DNA from: Iodobacter violaceini | Lineage (GTDB): Bacteria; Pseudomonadota; Gammaproteobacteria; Burkholderiales; Chitinibacteraceae | Length of the DNA stretch: 64,000 bases | Assembly: GCF_011601265.1 (NCBI RefSeq) | Contig: NZ_JAAOLX010000008.1 | Location: 124,001 to 188,000 of the forward strand | Reading direction: 5' to 3' | Part shown: positions 26,586 to 35,525 of the stretch, piece by piece | How positions within the stretch are numbered: the stretch's first letter is position 1 | Layout of the letters: every line of letters begins with the position of its first letter | Notes under the pieces: model-generated | Databases searched by the model: none | Told to the model about the DNA's origin: nothing | What the model saw: only the letters and a program-made list of their open reading frames with translations | Program-made: the position numbers and the translations under genes

Positions 26586-29306
26586 ATGTTTTCGAAAGAA
26601 AGGCGAAGTTTTCTAAGTTATGCCACGGCCACAGCAGGCACAACTATTGCCGGTGGCTGGCTGCCCGGCTTAATCCAGCAGGCACTGGCAATCCCTGCCA
26701 ATAACGCCACAGGTACCATTGCCGATGTAGAGCATGTAGTCATTTTTATGCAGGAAAACCGCTCTTTTGACCATTATTTTGGCTCACTCTCCGGCGTACG
26801 CGGTTTTGATGATCCACGCGCCATCACCCTGCCCGGCGGCAAACTGGTCTGGTATCAGCCTGATGCCAATGGCGGCCATGTTTTACCCTTTCATTTCGAT
26901 GCTAAAAACACCAGCGCACTCTCAGTAGGAACCAATCACTCATGGAAAGGCTCGCAAGCCACCTGGCAGGGCTGGGACGCCTGGGTGAAGCAAAAAACAC
27001 CGCAAACCATGGGCTATTTTGACCGTGGAGACCTGCCTTTTTACTATGCACTGGCCGATGCATTTACCATTTGTGATGCATATCATTGCTCCATTTTTGG
27101 CGCTACCGATCCTAACCGCATGTACTCTCTGACGGGTACCAGCCAGGGCTGGCTGAGCAGCATGGGGAGCTTATATAACATCAATGCTGCTGGTTATTAC
27201 CATGCAGACCCGAAGTACGACAACCTCACTCCGGGCGTCACTCAAAGCGCACCAAACTGGCGTACCTATGCAGAAACCTTAGAAGCCAACAATGTCAGCT
27301 GGAAGGTTTATCAGGAATGGGATAATTACGGCGACAATTATCTGGCTTACTTTAAAAATTTCCGTGTAAACGCTGACGGCAGCGCCCTTGGCAGCCAGTC
27401 GCCCCTTTACCAGAAAGGACGAGCATTAGCCGCAGGATCAACAGAAAGCAATGCGCCTGGCACCAGGGGAGACTGGCTGGTCAGTGCCTTTGCCGATGAT
27501 GTTCGCAATAACCGTCTGCCGCAGGTTTCATGGATTTGCGCCCCCAATGATTACACCGAGCACTCTCCTAACTCGCCCAATGCAGGTGAAAACCTCACCG
27601 CGCGCCTGTTAGCGGCTTTAGTGGCCAACCCGGATGTCTGGTCCAAAACCGTGTTTATGCTGATGTACGACGAAAACGACGGCTTCTTTGACCACGTTCC
27701 TTCAGATCTGGCCCCGCTGAATGACAATATGGGCAAGACTACGCTCAACGATATTGGCCAGTATGAAAGCTATCATGGTGAGCCGGTCGGCCTCGGCCCG
27801 CGTGTACCCATGCTGATTATCTCGCCATGGAGTAAAGGGGGCCGGGTGTGCTCACAACTCTTTGACCATACTTCCAAGATTCGCTTCCTTGAAGAATGGC
27901 TGGTCGCGGGCCTCGGAAAGAAACGCAGCGAGGTACAGTGTGATCTGATTTCACCATGGCGCCGCACCGTCTGCGGAGATTTAACCTCGGCTTTTGATTT
28001 CAAAAGGCCCAATAGTGCCTGGCCTGCAAGCGTGCCTAAAACTGCAGCCTATCGTTTAGTCACAGGCAAGCCCTACCCTCAGCCACCTGTCAGTCAAACA
28101 CTCCCCATACAAGAGCCTTGCCCAACCGCCACTGGCACCCGTTACGCCTGTGCCCTGCCCTATGAATTATCAGTGGAGGCTTATGTTAATCACAGCAGGC
28201 AAGTCGAGCTGACCTTTGGCAACACGGGCAATACGGGGGCTGCTTATATTGTTTACTCCGGTATTCGCAGCGATGGCCCATGGTATTACACCGTTGAAGC
28301 AGGCAAGCGGATCGAAAAAGAAATCTGGAACTGGCAAGCCGATCTTTACGCCTTAAGTGTGCGTGGCGCGAATGGGTTTTTACGTGAATTTAAAGGCAGC
28401 CTGAGTGCGCTCTCTGGTAACGCGCAGCCTGAAATTCAAACCACCTATGATGCACTGAACGGCAATCTGTGGCTGACACTATCCAACGCCAGCGGAATAA
28501 AGGCCTGCCAGCTCACCATCAGCGACAACGCCTACGGCATCGCCAGCGTAAGCTACAGCCTTACTCCCGGCCAGACACGTAAAGTGGAATGCAAACTGAA
28601 AGCCAGTTTTGGCTGGTATGACTTCAGTATCCGCAGCGATAGTGATGCTCAATACCTGCGCCGTGTGGCAGGCCATGTGGAAACGGGCAGCGCCAGCCGC
28701 ACTGACCCCATCATTGGCACCAATCGGAATAAAACAGAGATCACTCCGCTTACCACAGCGGCCCTCAATATCAGCCGGGGCTCAGCAATTGAATTCAACT
28801 ACACCGCCCCCAATGGCCAGCTTGATTCGCAAAACTGGATTGGCATTTACGCTAAGGGCACGTCGCCAGGCAATGGCAATGCACTGCAATGGCAGTACGC
28901 TTCTTTAGTTCGCGGCGCAGTCACTTTCAGCAGTCAGGATCTGCCTGCAGGCGATTACACCGTTTGGTATTTATATAAAAACGGCAATGCAGTGCTGGGC
29001 GGACCGGTCAGTTTCAGCGTGCATGCCCTTTCAACCACAAACGCCAGCGTTAAACAAGGCACAGCGATCAGCTTTGATTACGCTGTGGCCCCCTCAAAAC
29101 TCAGCAGCAAAAACTGGATCGGCATTTGGAAAAGCGGCATCACACCCGGCACGACGGGCTCAATCCTCTGGCAATACACCGGCAAAGCCAATGACAGTGC
29201 CCGCTTTGACACCAGCAAGCTGGCGCCTGGGCAGTATGCAGCGTGGTGCTTATACAACGATGGCTACACCCCGCTCAGTGGCCCCTGCCCTTTTACCGTT
29301 ATTTAA
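26586..29306 (+). CDS. Tat-exported phospholipase C with two extra C-terminal domains
   Basis: A 906-residue PlcH/PlcN-type phosphocholine-preferring phospholipase C. A twin-arginine signal (KERRSFLSYA) is followed by the acid-phosphatase-like catalytic domain, with MQENRSFDHYFGSLSGVRGF near residues 55-75, IFGATDPNRMYSLTGT and MLMYDENDGFFDHVPS, then two DUF756-type C-terminal domains (about 515-710). Beyond the usual length (about 700) are two tandem repeats (about 719-810 and 813-906), each with a QNWIGIY/KNWIGIW block and a PAGDYTVWYLY or PGQYAAWCLYN strand. RBS AAGGA. No clear Pho box. Confidence 0.92.
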   Translation: MFSKERRSFLSYATATAGTTIAGGWLPGLIQQALAIPANNATGTIADVEHVVIFMQENRSFDHYFGSLSGVRGFDDPRAITLPGGKLVWYQPDANGGHVLPFHFDAKNTSALSVGTNHSWKGSQATWQGWDAWVKQKTPQTMGYFDRGDLPFYYALADAFTICDAYHCSIFGATDPNRMYSLTGTSQGWLSSMGSLYNINAAGYYHADPKYDNLTPGVTQSAPNWRTYAETLEANNVSWKVYQEWDNYGDNYLAYFKNFRVNADGSALGSQSPLYQKGRALAAGSTESNAPGTRGDWLVSAFADDVRNNRLPQVSWICAPNDYTEHSPNSPNAGENLTARLLAALVANPDVWSKTVFMLMYDENDGFFDHVPSDLAPLNDNMGKTTLNDIGQYESYHGEPVGLGPRVPMLIISPWSKGGRVCSQLFDHTSKIRFLEEWLVAGLGKKRSEVQCDLISPWRRTVCGDLTSAFDFKRPNSAWPASVPKTAAYRLVTGKPYPQPPVSQTLPIQEPCPTATGTRYACALPYELSVEAYVNHSRQVELTFGNTGNTGAAYIVYSGIRSDGPWYYTVEAGKRIEKEIWNWQADLYALSVRGANGFLREFKGSLSALSGNAQPEIQTTYDALNGNLWLTLSNASGIKACQLTISDNAYGIASVSYSLTPGQTRKVECKLKASFGWYDFSIRSDSDAQYLRRVAGHVETGSASRTDPIIGTNRNKTEITPLTTAALNISRGSAIEFNYTAPNGQLDSQNWIGIYAKGTSPGNGNALQWQYASLVRGAVTFSSQDLPAGDYTVWYLYKNGNAVLGGPVSFSVHALSTTNASVKQGTAISFDYAVAPSKLSSKNWIGIWKSGITPGTTGSILWQYTGKANDSARFDTSKLAPGQYAAWCLYNDGYTPLSGPCPFTVI

Positions 29307-29311
29307 AACCC

Positions 29312-29342
29312 GCCGTCCTTTATCAGCAAAGGGCGGCTTTTA
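29312..29342 (+). terminator. Terminator after the phospholipase gene
   Basis: A 10-bp stem (GCCGTCCTTT with AAAGGGCGGC, one G-U pair) with a 6-nt loop and a short T-run, 5 bp after the stop codon. The next gene starts 24 bp later, so read-through is possible. Confidence 0.7.
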
Positions 29343-29365
29343 TCGCTGCCACACAGAGAACATCT

Positions 29366-30013
29366 ATGCGTAATCAACTGAAATACATCACCTTAGGCTT
29401 ACTGCTCAGCGTATTAAGTTTCGCCGCTTCGGCAGGCATCATTTCATTTAACAGCCGGGATTTATTTAACCGCCAGGGGGATATTCATTTCAACAGCAAC
29501 TTCGATGATTTTGCCGAGGGCTTTAATTACCCCGGCACCCCCTTCAGTCTTGGTGACATCACTTATCTCTCTGAAGAGAACCTCACCATAGGCCGTGGCA
29601 CGCAATACTCTATCGGCAACAGCCAGACTGTTTTATCAAATGAATACTTTTCACCCATCAAAGGGGAAATAGCGTCGCTTACACACTACACCCTGTTTGG
29701 ATTTGATGCCGCGCTCACACACGGCCTGGCGAGCATCGTTCTGGAAACCAACCTGAGCCGCTATACCTTCGCAGATCTAAGCCTGCCCGATGGCAATGAT
29801 GGTCTGGGATTTAATGGCTTTAAAACCAATCAGGCAGGAGAGTACTTCACCGGATTCAGCTTTGCTGCTTTGGAATACCATGCTTTAGCTGGCATCAGCA
29901 ATGTGGCCCTTGGCACCGTATCCCCCGTACCTGAACCAGAGAATATGGCCCTGCTGTTGATCGGAATCACTGCCTTTATTGCCCGCAGAGCGTCAAAAAA
30001 AGCAAGCACATAA
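29366..30013 (+). CDS. PEP-CTERM sorting-domain protein
   Basis: A 215-residue exported protein. A signal peptide (1-23, ending SFAASA) leads a beta-rich body without cysteines, and the C-terminus carries a PEP-CTERM anchor: PVPEPENMALLLIGI, a hydrophobic stretch, then ARRASKK. Such proteins are processed by an exosortase and are usually linked to exopolysaccharide production; no exosortase lies in this window. Start ATG 29366 is where the signal peptide begins; the frame is open another 41 codons upstream into the phospholipase gene. Confidence 0.85.
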   Translation: MRNQLKYITLGLLLSVLSFAASAGIISFNSRDLFNRQGDIHFNSNFDDFAEGFNYPGTPFSLGDITYLSEENLTIGRGTQYSIGNSQTVLSNEYFSPIKGEIASLTHYTLFGFDAALTHGLASIVLETNLSRYTFADLSLPDGNDGLGFNGFKTNQAGEYFTGFSFAALEYHALAGISNVALGTVSPVPEPENMALLLIGITAFIARRASKKAST

Positions 30014-30076
30014 CAGCCAGGGGCTCAGCCAGCAACGCCGGGCCCCGCTGATTATTACGTGACAGGCATAAATTCA

Positions 30077-30490
30077 TCACCGGCTTGGTTTTTGCAAAAC
30101 CGGCCACTGCCAGCGCAGCCAGATTCGCCACTGGCGCAGGCAATCAGCCGGTGCGCTGTCAGGCCAGAGCACCAGATTAATTCGCCGCCCATCCACCATA
30201 AGATGCAAAACAATCAGTACGCCCAGCACCCGGCTGGATGGCAAAAGAGAGGCATCCATCTCTTTGCCATCCATCATAGTCAGCCTGAGCTGCCCGTCAG
30301 GCAAAGCCATTACGCTGCAAGGCGCAAGTGACTTACGATAAAGGCTGCAATACAAAGAAAAGGCCACCACAAGTGTGATGGCCCATAACCAGGGAGAAAA
30401 AACACAGGCGAGTGCTGCAGCTGCGTGGCTTATATATACGCAGCGCCGCTCCCAAAGGGAGGCAGTCAGCACAAGCGGCGCGGGGCTCAT
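30077..30490 (-). CDS. YgfX-like small membrane protein
   Basis: A 137-residue protein with two close hydrophobic segments (about 20-34 and 36-50, CVFSPWLWAITLVVAFSLY) and a soluble C-terminal domain ending in LVLWPDSAPADCLRQWRIWL. That tail pattern resembles YgfX (CptA), the E. coli inner-membrane protein paired with SdhE; SdhE is not nearby. Similarity is modest and function uncertain. The start overlaps the stop of the SIMPL-domain gene by 4 bp, so the two are coupled. Confidence 0.6.
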   Translation of the reverse strand: MSPAPLVLTASLWERRCVYISHAAAALACVFSPWLWAITLVVAFSLYCSLYRKSLAPCSVMALPDGQLRLTMMDGKEMDASLLPSSRVLGVLIVLHLMVDGRRINLVLWPDSAPADCLRQWRIWLRWQWPVLQKPSR

Positions 30491-31197
30491 TCGCTGATTT
30501 GAATACTGCCTGAAACATTGGCGGTTAAGCGGCTGTCACCCGACTCAATCGGCGCATCTGCCCTGCCGGACATTTCCATCATAGGGCTGCTTTTCATCAT
30601 CATGACAGGCTGCGGGCGATGACCGCCTGAAGTATTCACATTCACATTTATCATCTTCCATGCCTTAGCAGAAAAACCCTTCTGAATCAGATCAGCACGT
30701 TGCTTAAACGCCTGCAGGCCTTCCGCAATCAAGCCTTCTTCAGCTTTTGCGCGTGCCTCATCCGAAACCCCATAGCTGACATTAGCCAGCTGCATCGGCA
30801 AGCCCCCGGCAAGCGGCTGCTGCAGCTGTGCCAGTAGTTTAGACAGCACAGCAAAATCGCGGGATGAAATACGCAATTCACCACGGCTGCGCCAGCCCTC
30901 TTGCTTGTTGGTTTTGCCATAAAGCGGGTAAGTGGCATACGCCGTACCGCCGCTTTGCACCACACTTTGCTGCTTAACCAGTTTTAAGCCCGCACCCAGC
31001 GTTTGATTGACTTTCTCACTTAAACGAGCCGGATCAGTATCTGTAAATTCAACAAATAAGATGGCACTGGCCAAATCATTGGGTACTTCGCGCGTAACGC
31101 TGGCATCCAGATTGACAACATTAAAAACTGGCGCTTCGTTTGCCGCCATTGCGGATGTCATTGCAGCCAGCATTGCCGCAGAAAGAAAATATTTCAT
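30487..31197 (-). CDS. Periplasmic SIMPL-domain protein (YggE-like)
   Basis: A 236-residue exported protein with a signal peptide (1-19, MTSAMA before ANEAP). The body carries the SIMPL/DUF541 pattern, with TYPLYGKTNKQEGWRSRGEL, LANVSYGVSDEARAKAEEGL and KMINVNVNTSGG. Members such as YggE are associated with oxidative-stress defence, but the biochemical role is unclear. It lies upstream of, and overlaps, the YgfX-like gene. Confidence 0.85.
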   Translation of the reverse strand: MKYFLSAAMLAAMTSAMAANEAPVFNVVNLDASVTREVPNDLASAILFVEFTDTDPARLSEKVNQTLGAGLKLVKQQSVVQSGGTAYATYPLYGKTNKQEGWRSRGELRISSRDFAVLSKLLAQLQQPLAGGLPMQLANVSYGVSDEARAKAEEGLIAEGLQAFKQRADLIQKGFSAKAWKMINVNVNTSGGHRPQPVMMMKSSPMMEMSGRADAPIESGDSRLTANVSGSIQISE

Positions 31198-31552
31198 TTC
31201 AAACCCTCCTCATAACTTACAAGATCAATCCAAGCTCTGCACTTTAATCAAAATAAACAAGAAAGGTATAAGTAAAAAATAACATCAAGATGATTATAGC
31301 TTGTCCTAAAAAACCAAGCCGCCCACAATACTTACTACATCATTTCTTAATCCGGTCATCCTGGCCTTAAGCACCATCCTTATACTCACACAGGCGTATT
31401 TGTAATACTTACTCGTCATGATTACTTTGCTTGCACCGAAACGAGGAAAACAAGGGCTTATTTAAATGCTGCTGCAAAATAAAAGGGCGATAATTCGCCC
31501 CTTTATTACACTCAATAAGTAAATATACCTAGCAAAAGCTTTATACTAGCGT
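31198..31552. other. Intergenic region with a terminator
   Basis: 355 non-coding bases. The part next to 31197 should contain the promoter of the SIMPL gene. At 31479-31507 a hairpin (arms AATAAAAGGGCGA and TCGCCCCTTTATT, one mismatch) with an A/T-rich flank is probably the terminator of the minus-strand gene at 31553-31912. Nothing else is recognised. Confidence 0.6.
31479..31507 (-). terminator. Probable terminator of the hypothetical gene at 31553
   Basis: A 13-bp stem with one mismatch and a 4-nt loop, about 45 bp beyond the stop; read on the minus strand it is followed by TTTTATTTT. Confidence 0.65.
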
Positions 31553-31912
31553 CTAGTGGTAGCCATGGTCTGTAGGGGTGTTGTGAATATCTTCTGCTAC
31601 AGCATCCATAACACCCAGATGCACTTCAACATCAAACCATTCCCAGAATGTTTTGAGATTTCGCTTCTCTGGCCAGTGCTGTTCTTCAGCAACCCAGGAA
31701 GCAAGCTCCATTTCAAATAATTTTTCAGCAATTTCATCAATGAATGCGATGCCGTCTTCAGTTTCATTCGCTTCAGGGATCAAAATAGAGGTACAGTCAC
31801 AACGCACTTCTTCTAAAGTCAGCTGGATGTCATTTCCAGGCAACTGATTGAGCCAATCGAGAAAAGGTTGCCGTGGCTTAATGATAGCAACCGAGCGATC
31901 GACGATAAACAT
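31553..31912 (-). CDS. Conserved hypothetical acidic protein
   Basis: A 119-residue soluble acidic protein (MFIVDRSVAIIKPRQPFLDW, then WLNQLPGNDIQLTLEEVRCD). It contains a central CTSILIPE strand, a Trp-rich helix (ELASWVAEEQHWPEKRNL) and FWEWFDVEVH near the end. No signal peptide, membrane segment or catalytic motif is evident. Similar short proteins occur in gammaproteobacteria, but I cannot name the family. It is monocistronic and divergent from the PilZ-like gene. Confidence 0.7.
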   Translation of the reverse strand: MFIVDRSVAIIKPRQPFLDWLNQLPGNDIQLTLEEVRCDCTSILIPEANETEDGIAFIDEIAEKLFEMELASWVAEEQHWPEKRNLKTFWEWFDVEVHLGVMDAVAEDIHNTPTDHGYH

Positions 31913-32034
31913 GCAGAACTCCTTGGTTAAAAGTATATCTTTACCGCAGTGCGGTATTCAGGCACAAGGTTAGCACGACGAGTGCTACGCTGTATTTTCA
32001 ACGGCAAATAAATCTGCCCATTTTGATAAGCATC

Positions 32035-32376
32035 ATGAATCAAACAACTGATACTCGTTCTCGTAAAAAAGTAAGCTGGCGCGCGGCCATGGTCACGGCT
32101 CCCAGTGTTCCGCCTGTCTATGGTATTGCAGTAGAAGTGGCCGAACACAACCTCATTATCCTTGCAGATAAAGAAGTCAAAGTGGGGACTTCCTGCCATG
32201 TTTATCTGGATATTCCAGGCACACAAGTCAATAAAAAGAACTACGTCGACTTCACTGGCAATATCAGCTGCACCTCACTGATGGGGCAAGTCAGCATGTT
32301 CCGCCATATTGTGCAAATTAAAGAGATCAACACCATACAGCGTGAAAACTTACTTAAAGCACTTAAATCCACCTAA
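32035..32376 (+). CDS. PilZ-like small protein
   Basis: A 113-residue beta-rich protein starting MNQTTDTRSRKKVSWRAAMV. The basic N-terminus followed by strands (LIILADKEVKVGTSCHVYLD, then FTGNISCTSLMGQV) resembles a PilZ domain, but the typical D/NxSxxG motif is not clear, so c-di-GMP binding is doubtful. Start ATG 32035 is chosen over an ATA/ATG cluster 12 bp upstream. It ends before a bidirectional terminator shared with rnr. Confidence 0.6.
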   Translation: MNQTTDTRSRKKVSWRAAMVTAPSVPPVYGIAVEVAEHNLIILADKEVKVGTSCHVYLDIPGTQVNKKNYVDFTGNISCTSLMGQVSMFRHIVQIKEINTIQRENLLKALKST

Positions 32377-32390
32377 AAAGCCCCGCCAGT

Positions 32391-32417
32391 AAACAGCCCG
32401 CCGTCAGCGGGCTGTTT
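32391..32417. terminator. Bidirectional terminator between the PilZ-like gene and rnr
   Basis: An 11-bp perfect stem (AAACAGCCCGC with GCGGGCTGTTT) around CGTCA, lying between the stops of the two convergent genes. Confidence 0.88.
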
Positions 32418-32437
32418 TGATTTTGGAGCATAACTTA

Positions 32438-35437
32438 CTACGGTTTACGCTTATTCGGCGCAGCATCCACACCCTCTGCCGTCACCTCCTTAACAACAGC
32501 AGGCTTAACCCTGGGCGCACGCGGTTTTCTTACGGCGGATTTTACAGCCTCAGGTGCAGATGGCGGCGTTTTCTGAACCGCCTTAGCCACAGCGGGCTGA
32601 GTGACTGCGGGTGCTTTAGTTACTTTAGGCGCCGCCGCTTGTTTTACAGGCACGGCTTTCACTGCTGCAGGCTGATTGACTACTGATGTTTTAGCAACCT
32701 TAGGTACAACCACCTTTTTTGCAGGCACTGCCTTCGCAACCACAGGCTGATTAGCTACTGATGTTTTAGCAACCTCAGGTGCCACTGCCTTTTTTACCGG
32801 CACTGCCTTCGCAACTACAGGCTGATTGGCTACAGGTGCTTTAGCAACCTTAGGTGCAACCGCCTTTTTTGCAGGCACTGCCTTCACGGCGGCAGGAGCA
32901 GCCTCCAGATTTCCCGGCCCGGAAACCTGACGTACCACAGCTTTTTTCCGCGCATTCTTTGCTGCAGGTTTCGCTAAGGCCGGATTTGAGGCCGCTGCTT
33001 TCGGGGGGGCCGCTTTAGTCCTGGTCACGGCGGTTTTTCTGCCAGACAAATCAGCGACGGGTTTTGCAGCACTCTTGCTGGTTTTTTTAACAACAGCAGT
33101 GCGCTTAGTTTCTGTGACCGTTGTTTCAGCAGGTGAAGGCGGAGCAACCGGCTTACCACCGCGCCTTGGCGCCGGGCTGCGCGGTGGTGCATTACGACGA
33201 CCTGCAGGCACTTCGGCCACAGGCTTATCGCCCCACATGGGTTTTTCTTCTACCAGCATAAAATCAATCTTGCTGGTTTCCAGAGAAACACGCGCTACTT
33301 TAATTTTTACTCGGCCAGTCATACGATAAACCTGCCCCGTACGCTCGCCCTTCAGCTCTTTGCGGACTTCATCAAAGTGGAAGTAATCTGTGCCCAGCTC
33401 GGAAATATGCACCAGGCCTTCTACAAACACATTGTCCAGCAGAACAAAGATCCCAAAACCGGTGACAGCGGAAATCACGCCTTCAAATTCTTCACCGACC
33501 TTATCCTGCATGTAATAGCACTTCAGCCAGTTTTGCACATCGCGGCTGGCGTCATCCGCACGGCGCTCTGTCATTGAGCACTGCGTGCCCAATGCTTCCC
33601 ACTTCATGGCGGGTGTGTATTTTTTACCTGCCAGAATAGCCTTAATTGCGCGGTGCACCAGTAAATCCGGGTAGCGGCGGATCGGCGAAGTAAAGTGGGT
33701 ATAGGCCTCGTAGGACAAGCCAAAGTGCCCTTTATTATCAGGGCTGTATACGGCCTGAGAAAGTGATCTGAGCAGCATGGTTTGCAGCAGCGGCGCATCT
33801 TCGCGCAGCTTGATTTTCTCCAGCAGCACAGCGTAATCACCTGCCACAGGGTCCTCTTCGCCATCCAGCGTTAAGCCCACGCTCTTGATATAAGTGCGCA
33901 GATTTTCAAGTTTTTCCGGGGTTGGCCCTTCATGCACACGGTAAACGCAGTCGTGCTCTTTTTTCAGCAAAATATCTGCCGCACACACATTCGCCGCCAG
34001 CATGCATTCTTCGATCAGCTTATGTGCATCATTTCTGACAACAGGCACAATTTCACTGATTTTGCCCTTATCATCAAAACGCATTTCTGTTTCAACGGTT
34101 TCAAAATCAATGGCACCACGCAAGGCACGTGCGGCAGAAAAAGCTTTAAACAGCGCATAAAGTGTATCGATCTGCGGCAATACATGCTGATATTGCTGAG
34201 CCATTTCACCTGCAGGGTGCTGAATCATATCCCACACTTTGGTGTAAGTCAGGCGCGCTTTTGAATGCATCACAGCGGGATAAAAGCGATATTTTTTAAT
34301 CTCGCCCTTCGCCGTAATCTGCATATCACATACCATGCAAAGGCGCTCTACATCCGGCATTAAAGAGCAAATGCCATTAGAGAGAGCCTCGGGCAGCATC
34401 GGAATAACCCGGCGCGGAAAATACACCGAATTGCCACGCTCAATCGCCCCTACATCCAGCGCATCTCCCGGCAAGACATAGTGGCTGACATCGGCAATGG
34501 CCACGATTAAGCGCCAGCCCTTACCTTTTTTCTCGGCATAAACGGCATCATCAAAGTCTTTGGCCGTTTCGCCATCAATGGTGACCAGCGGCAAATCACG
34601 TAAATCCTCACGCTCTACCGTATCAAGTACTTTCTTCCAGTCTTTTTTACGCACTTTGGCGGGCGTGTCTTCGCCCTGCAAAATAGCCTCAGCAGAAAAT
34701 TCATGCGGCAGATTATGCTTACGCAGGGCAATTTCGATTTCCATGCCCGGGTCAGCATAGTTACCCAGCACCTGAACCACCCGGCCTACCGGCTGTGAAT
34801 AGCGCGAAGGCTGCTTCACCAGCTCTACCATCACCACCTGGCCGGATTCAGCGCCCATCGTGCCATTTGGCTCCAATAAAATCTCATGACTGATGCGCTT
34901 GTCTTCGGCGGTAACCGTAAACACGCCGTGTTCACCATGTAAGCGCCCCACTAATTTTTGAGTGGATCTCACCAGCACTTCAACAATACTGCCTTCACGC
35001 CGCCCCCGGCGATCCAGGCCCATTGGGCGGACTAAAACCCGATCACCATGTAACACCTTGGCCATTTCCTTAGGGCCAAGGTAAAGATCGCTGCTGCCAT
35101 CATCAGGCACTAAGAAACCAAAGCCATCGGCATGGCCTTGCACCCGCCCTTGTAAAAGATCAAGTTTATCCGGCAGGCACAGTGCGCCTTTGCGGTTAAT
35201 CATCACCTGTCCTTCGCGCTCCATCGCCGCCATTCTGCGATGAAACTGTGTTTCTTCTTCCGGAAGGATGGCTAACATGCTCATTAATTCATCAACAAAA
35301 ATCGGTGCACCGTGCTCAGTGAGCACTTGCAACACAAATTCTCGTGAAGGAAGTGGAAATTCATAGCGTTCGCGTTCGCGCTCCAGAAATGGATCAGACG
35401 CGCGTATGCCTTTGATTTTTTTGGAACGGCCGCTCAT
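32438..35437 (-). CDS. rnr: Ribonuclease R with long repetitive basic tail
   Basis: A 3'-5' exoribonuclease that degrades structured RNA. Domains in order: N-terminal winged helix and cold-shock domains (about 10-230), the RNB catalytic domain with DFDDAVYAEKKGKGWRLIVA, FTSPIRRYPDLLVHRAIK near its end, and an S1 domain (FEGVISAVTGFGIFVLLDNV). A Lys/Ala/Pro/Val-rich tail of about 250 residues follows, including four 25-residue repeats. Start ATG 35437 (MSGRSKKIKG) has AGGAGG at 8 bp; an ATG at 35503 has a poor RBS and lies on the tRNA promoter. About 999 residues, much longer than the usual 750-830. Confidence 0.95.
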   Translation of the reverse strand: MSGRSKKIKGIRASDPFLERERERYEFPLPSREFVLQVLTEHGAPIFVDELMSMLAILPEEETQFHRRMAAMEREGQVMINRKGALCLPDKLDLLQGRVQGHADGFGFLVPDDGSSDLYLGPKEMAKVLHGDRVLVRPMGLDRRGRREGSIVEVLVRSTQKLVGRLHGEHGVFTVTAEDKRISHEILLEPNGTMGAESGQVVMVELVKQPSRYSQPVGRVVQVLGNYADPGMEIEIALRKHNLPHEFSAEAILQGEDTPAKVRKKDWKKVLDTVEREDLRDLPLVTIDGETAKDFDDAVYAEKKGKGWRLIVAIADVSHYVLPGDALDVGAIERGNSVYFPRRVIPMLPEALSNGICSLMPDVERLCMVCDMQITAKGEIKKYRFYPAVMHSKARLTYTKVWDMIQHPAGEMAQQYQHVLPQIDTLYALFKAFSAARALRGAIDFETVETEMRFDDKGKISEIVPVVRNDAHKLIEECMLAANVCAADILLKKEHDCVYRVHEGPTPEKLENLRTYIKSVGLTLDGEEDPVAGDYAVLLEKIKLREDAPLLQTMLLRSLSQAVYSPDNKGHFGLSYEAYTHFTSPIRRYPDLLVHRAIKAILAGKKYTPAMKWEALGTQCSMTERRADDASRDVQNWLKCYYMQDKVGEEFEGVISAVTGFGIFVLLDNVFVEGLVHISELGTDYFHFDEVRKELKGERTGQVYRMTGRVKIKVARVSLETSKIDFMLVEEKPMWGDKPVAEVPAGRRNAPPRSPAPRRGGKPVAPPSPAETTVTETKRTAVVKKTSKSAAKPVADLSGRKTAVTRTKAAPPKAAASNPALAKPAAKNARKKAVVRQVSGPGNLEAAPAAVKAVPAKKAVAPKVAKAPVANQPVVAKAVPVKKAVAPEVAKTSVANQPVVAKAVPAKKVVVPKVAKTSVVNQPAAVKAVPVKQAAAPKVTKAPAVTQPAVAKAVQKTPPSAPEAVKSAVRKPRAPRVKPAVVKEVTAEGVDAAPNKRKP
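32593..32892 (-). repeat. Four 75-bp tandem repeats within the rnr tail
   Basis: Four direct repeats with exact 75-bp periodicity (boundaries near 32593, 32668, 32743 and 32818) encode 25-residue units of the type VVAKAVPVKKAVAPEVAK plus TSVANQP. The units are diverged but in frame; the fifth position decays. Confidence 0.85.
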
Positions 35438-35496
35438 AGACGGGGCCTCCTGCTGGGGGATAGTGGAAATTCTTGAAGATTTCTTAGGTTTATTTC

Positions 35497-35525
35497 TTGA
35501 CATGGAGTCCGCTTTTAACAATAAT
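35497..35525 (+). promoter_or_regulatory. Near-consensus promoter of the tRNA-Leu cluster
   Basis: TTGACA (35497-35502), a 17-bp spacer and AATAAT (35520-35525), i.e. 6/6 and 5/6 matches to sigma-70 consensus. A GC-rich discriminator (CGCCCCC) follows, typical of stringently controlled stable-RNA promoters. Predicted transcription start is near 35532, about 42 nt before the first tRNA. It overlaps the upstream candidate start of the divergent rnr gene. Confidence 0.75.

Noticed and set aside
32593-32892. CRISPR-like regular repeat
   Set aside because: The 75-bp repeats are coding, in frame with rnr, contiguous without spacers, and mildly diverged.
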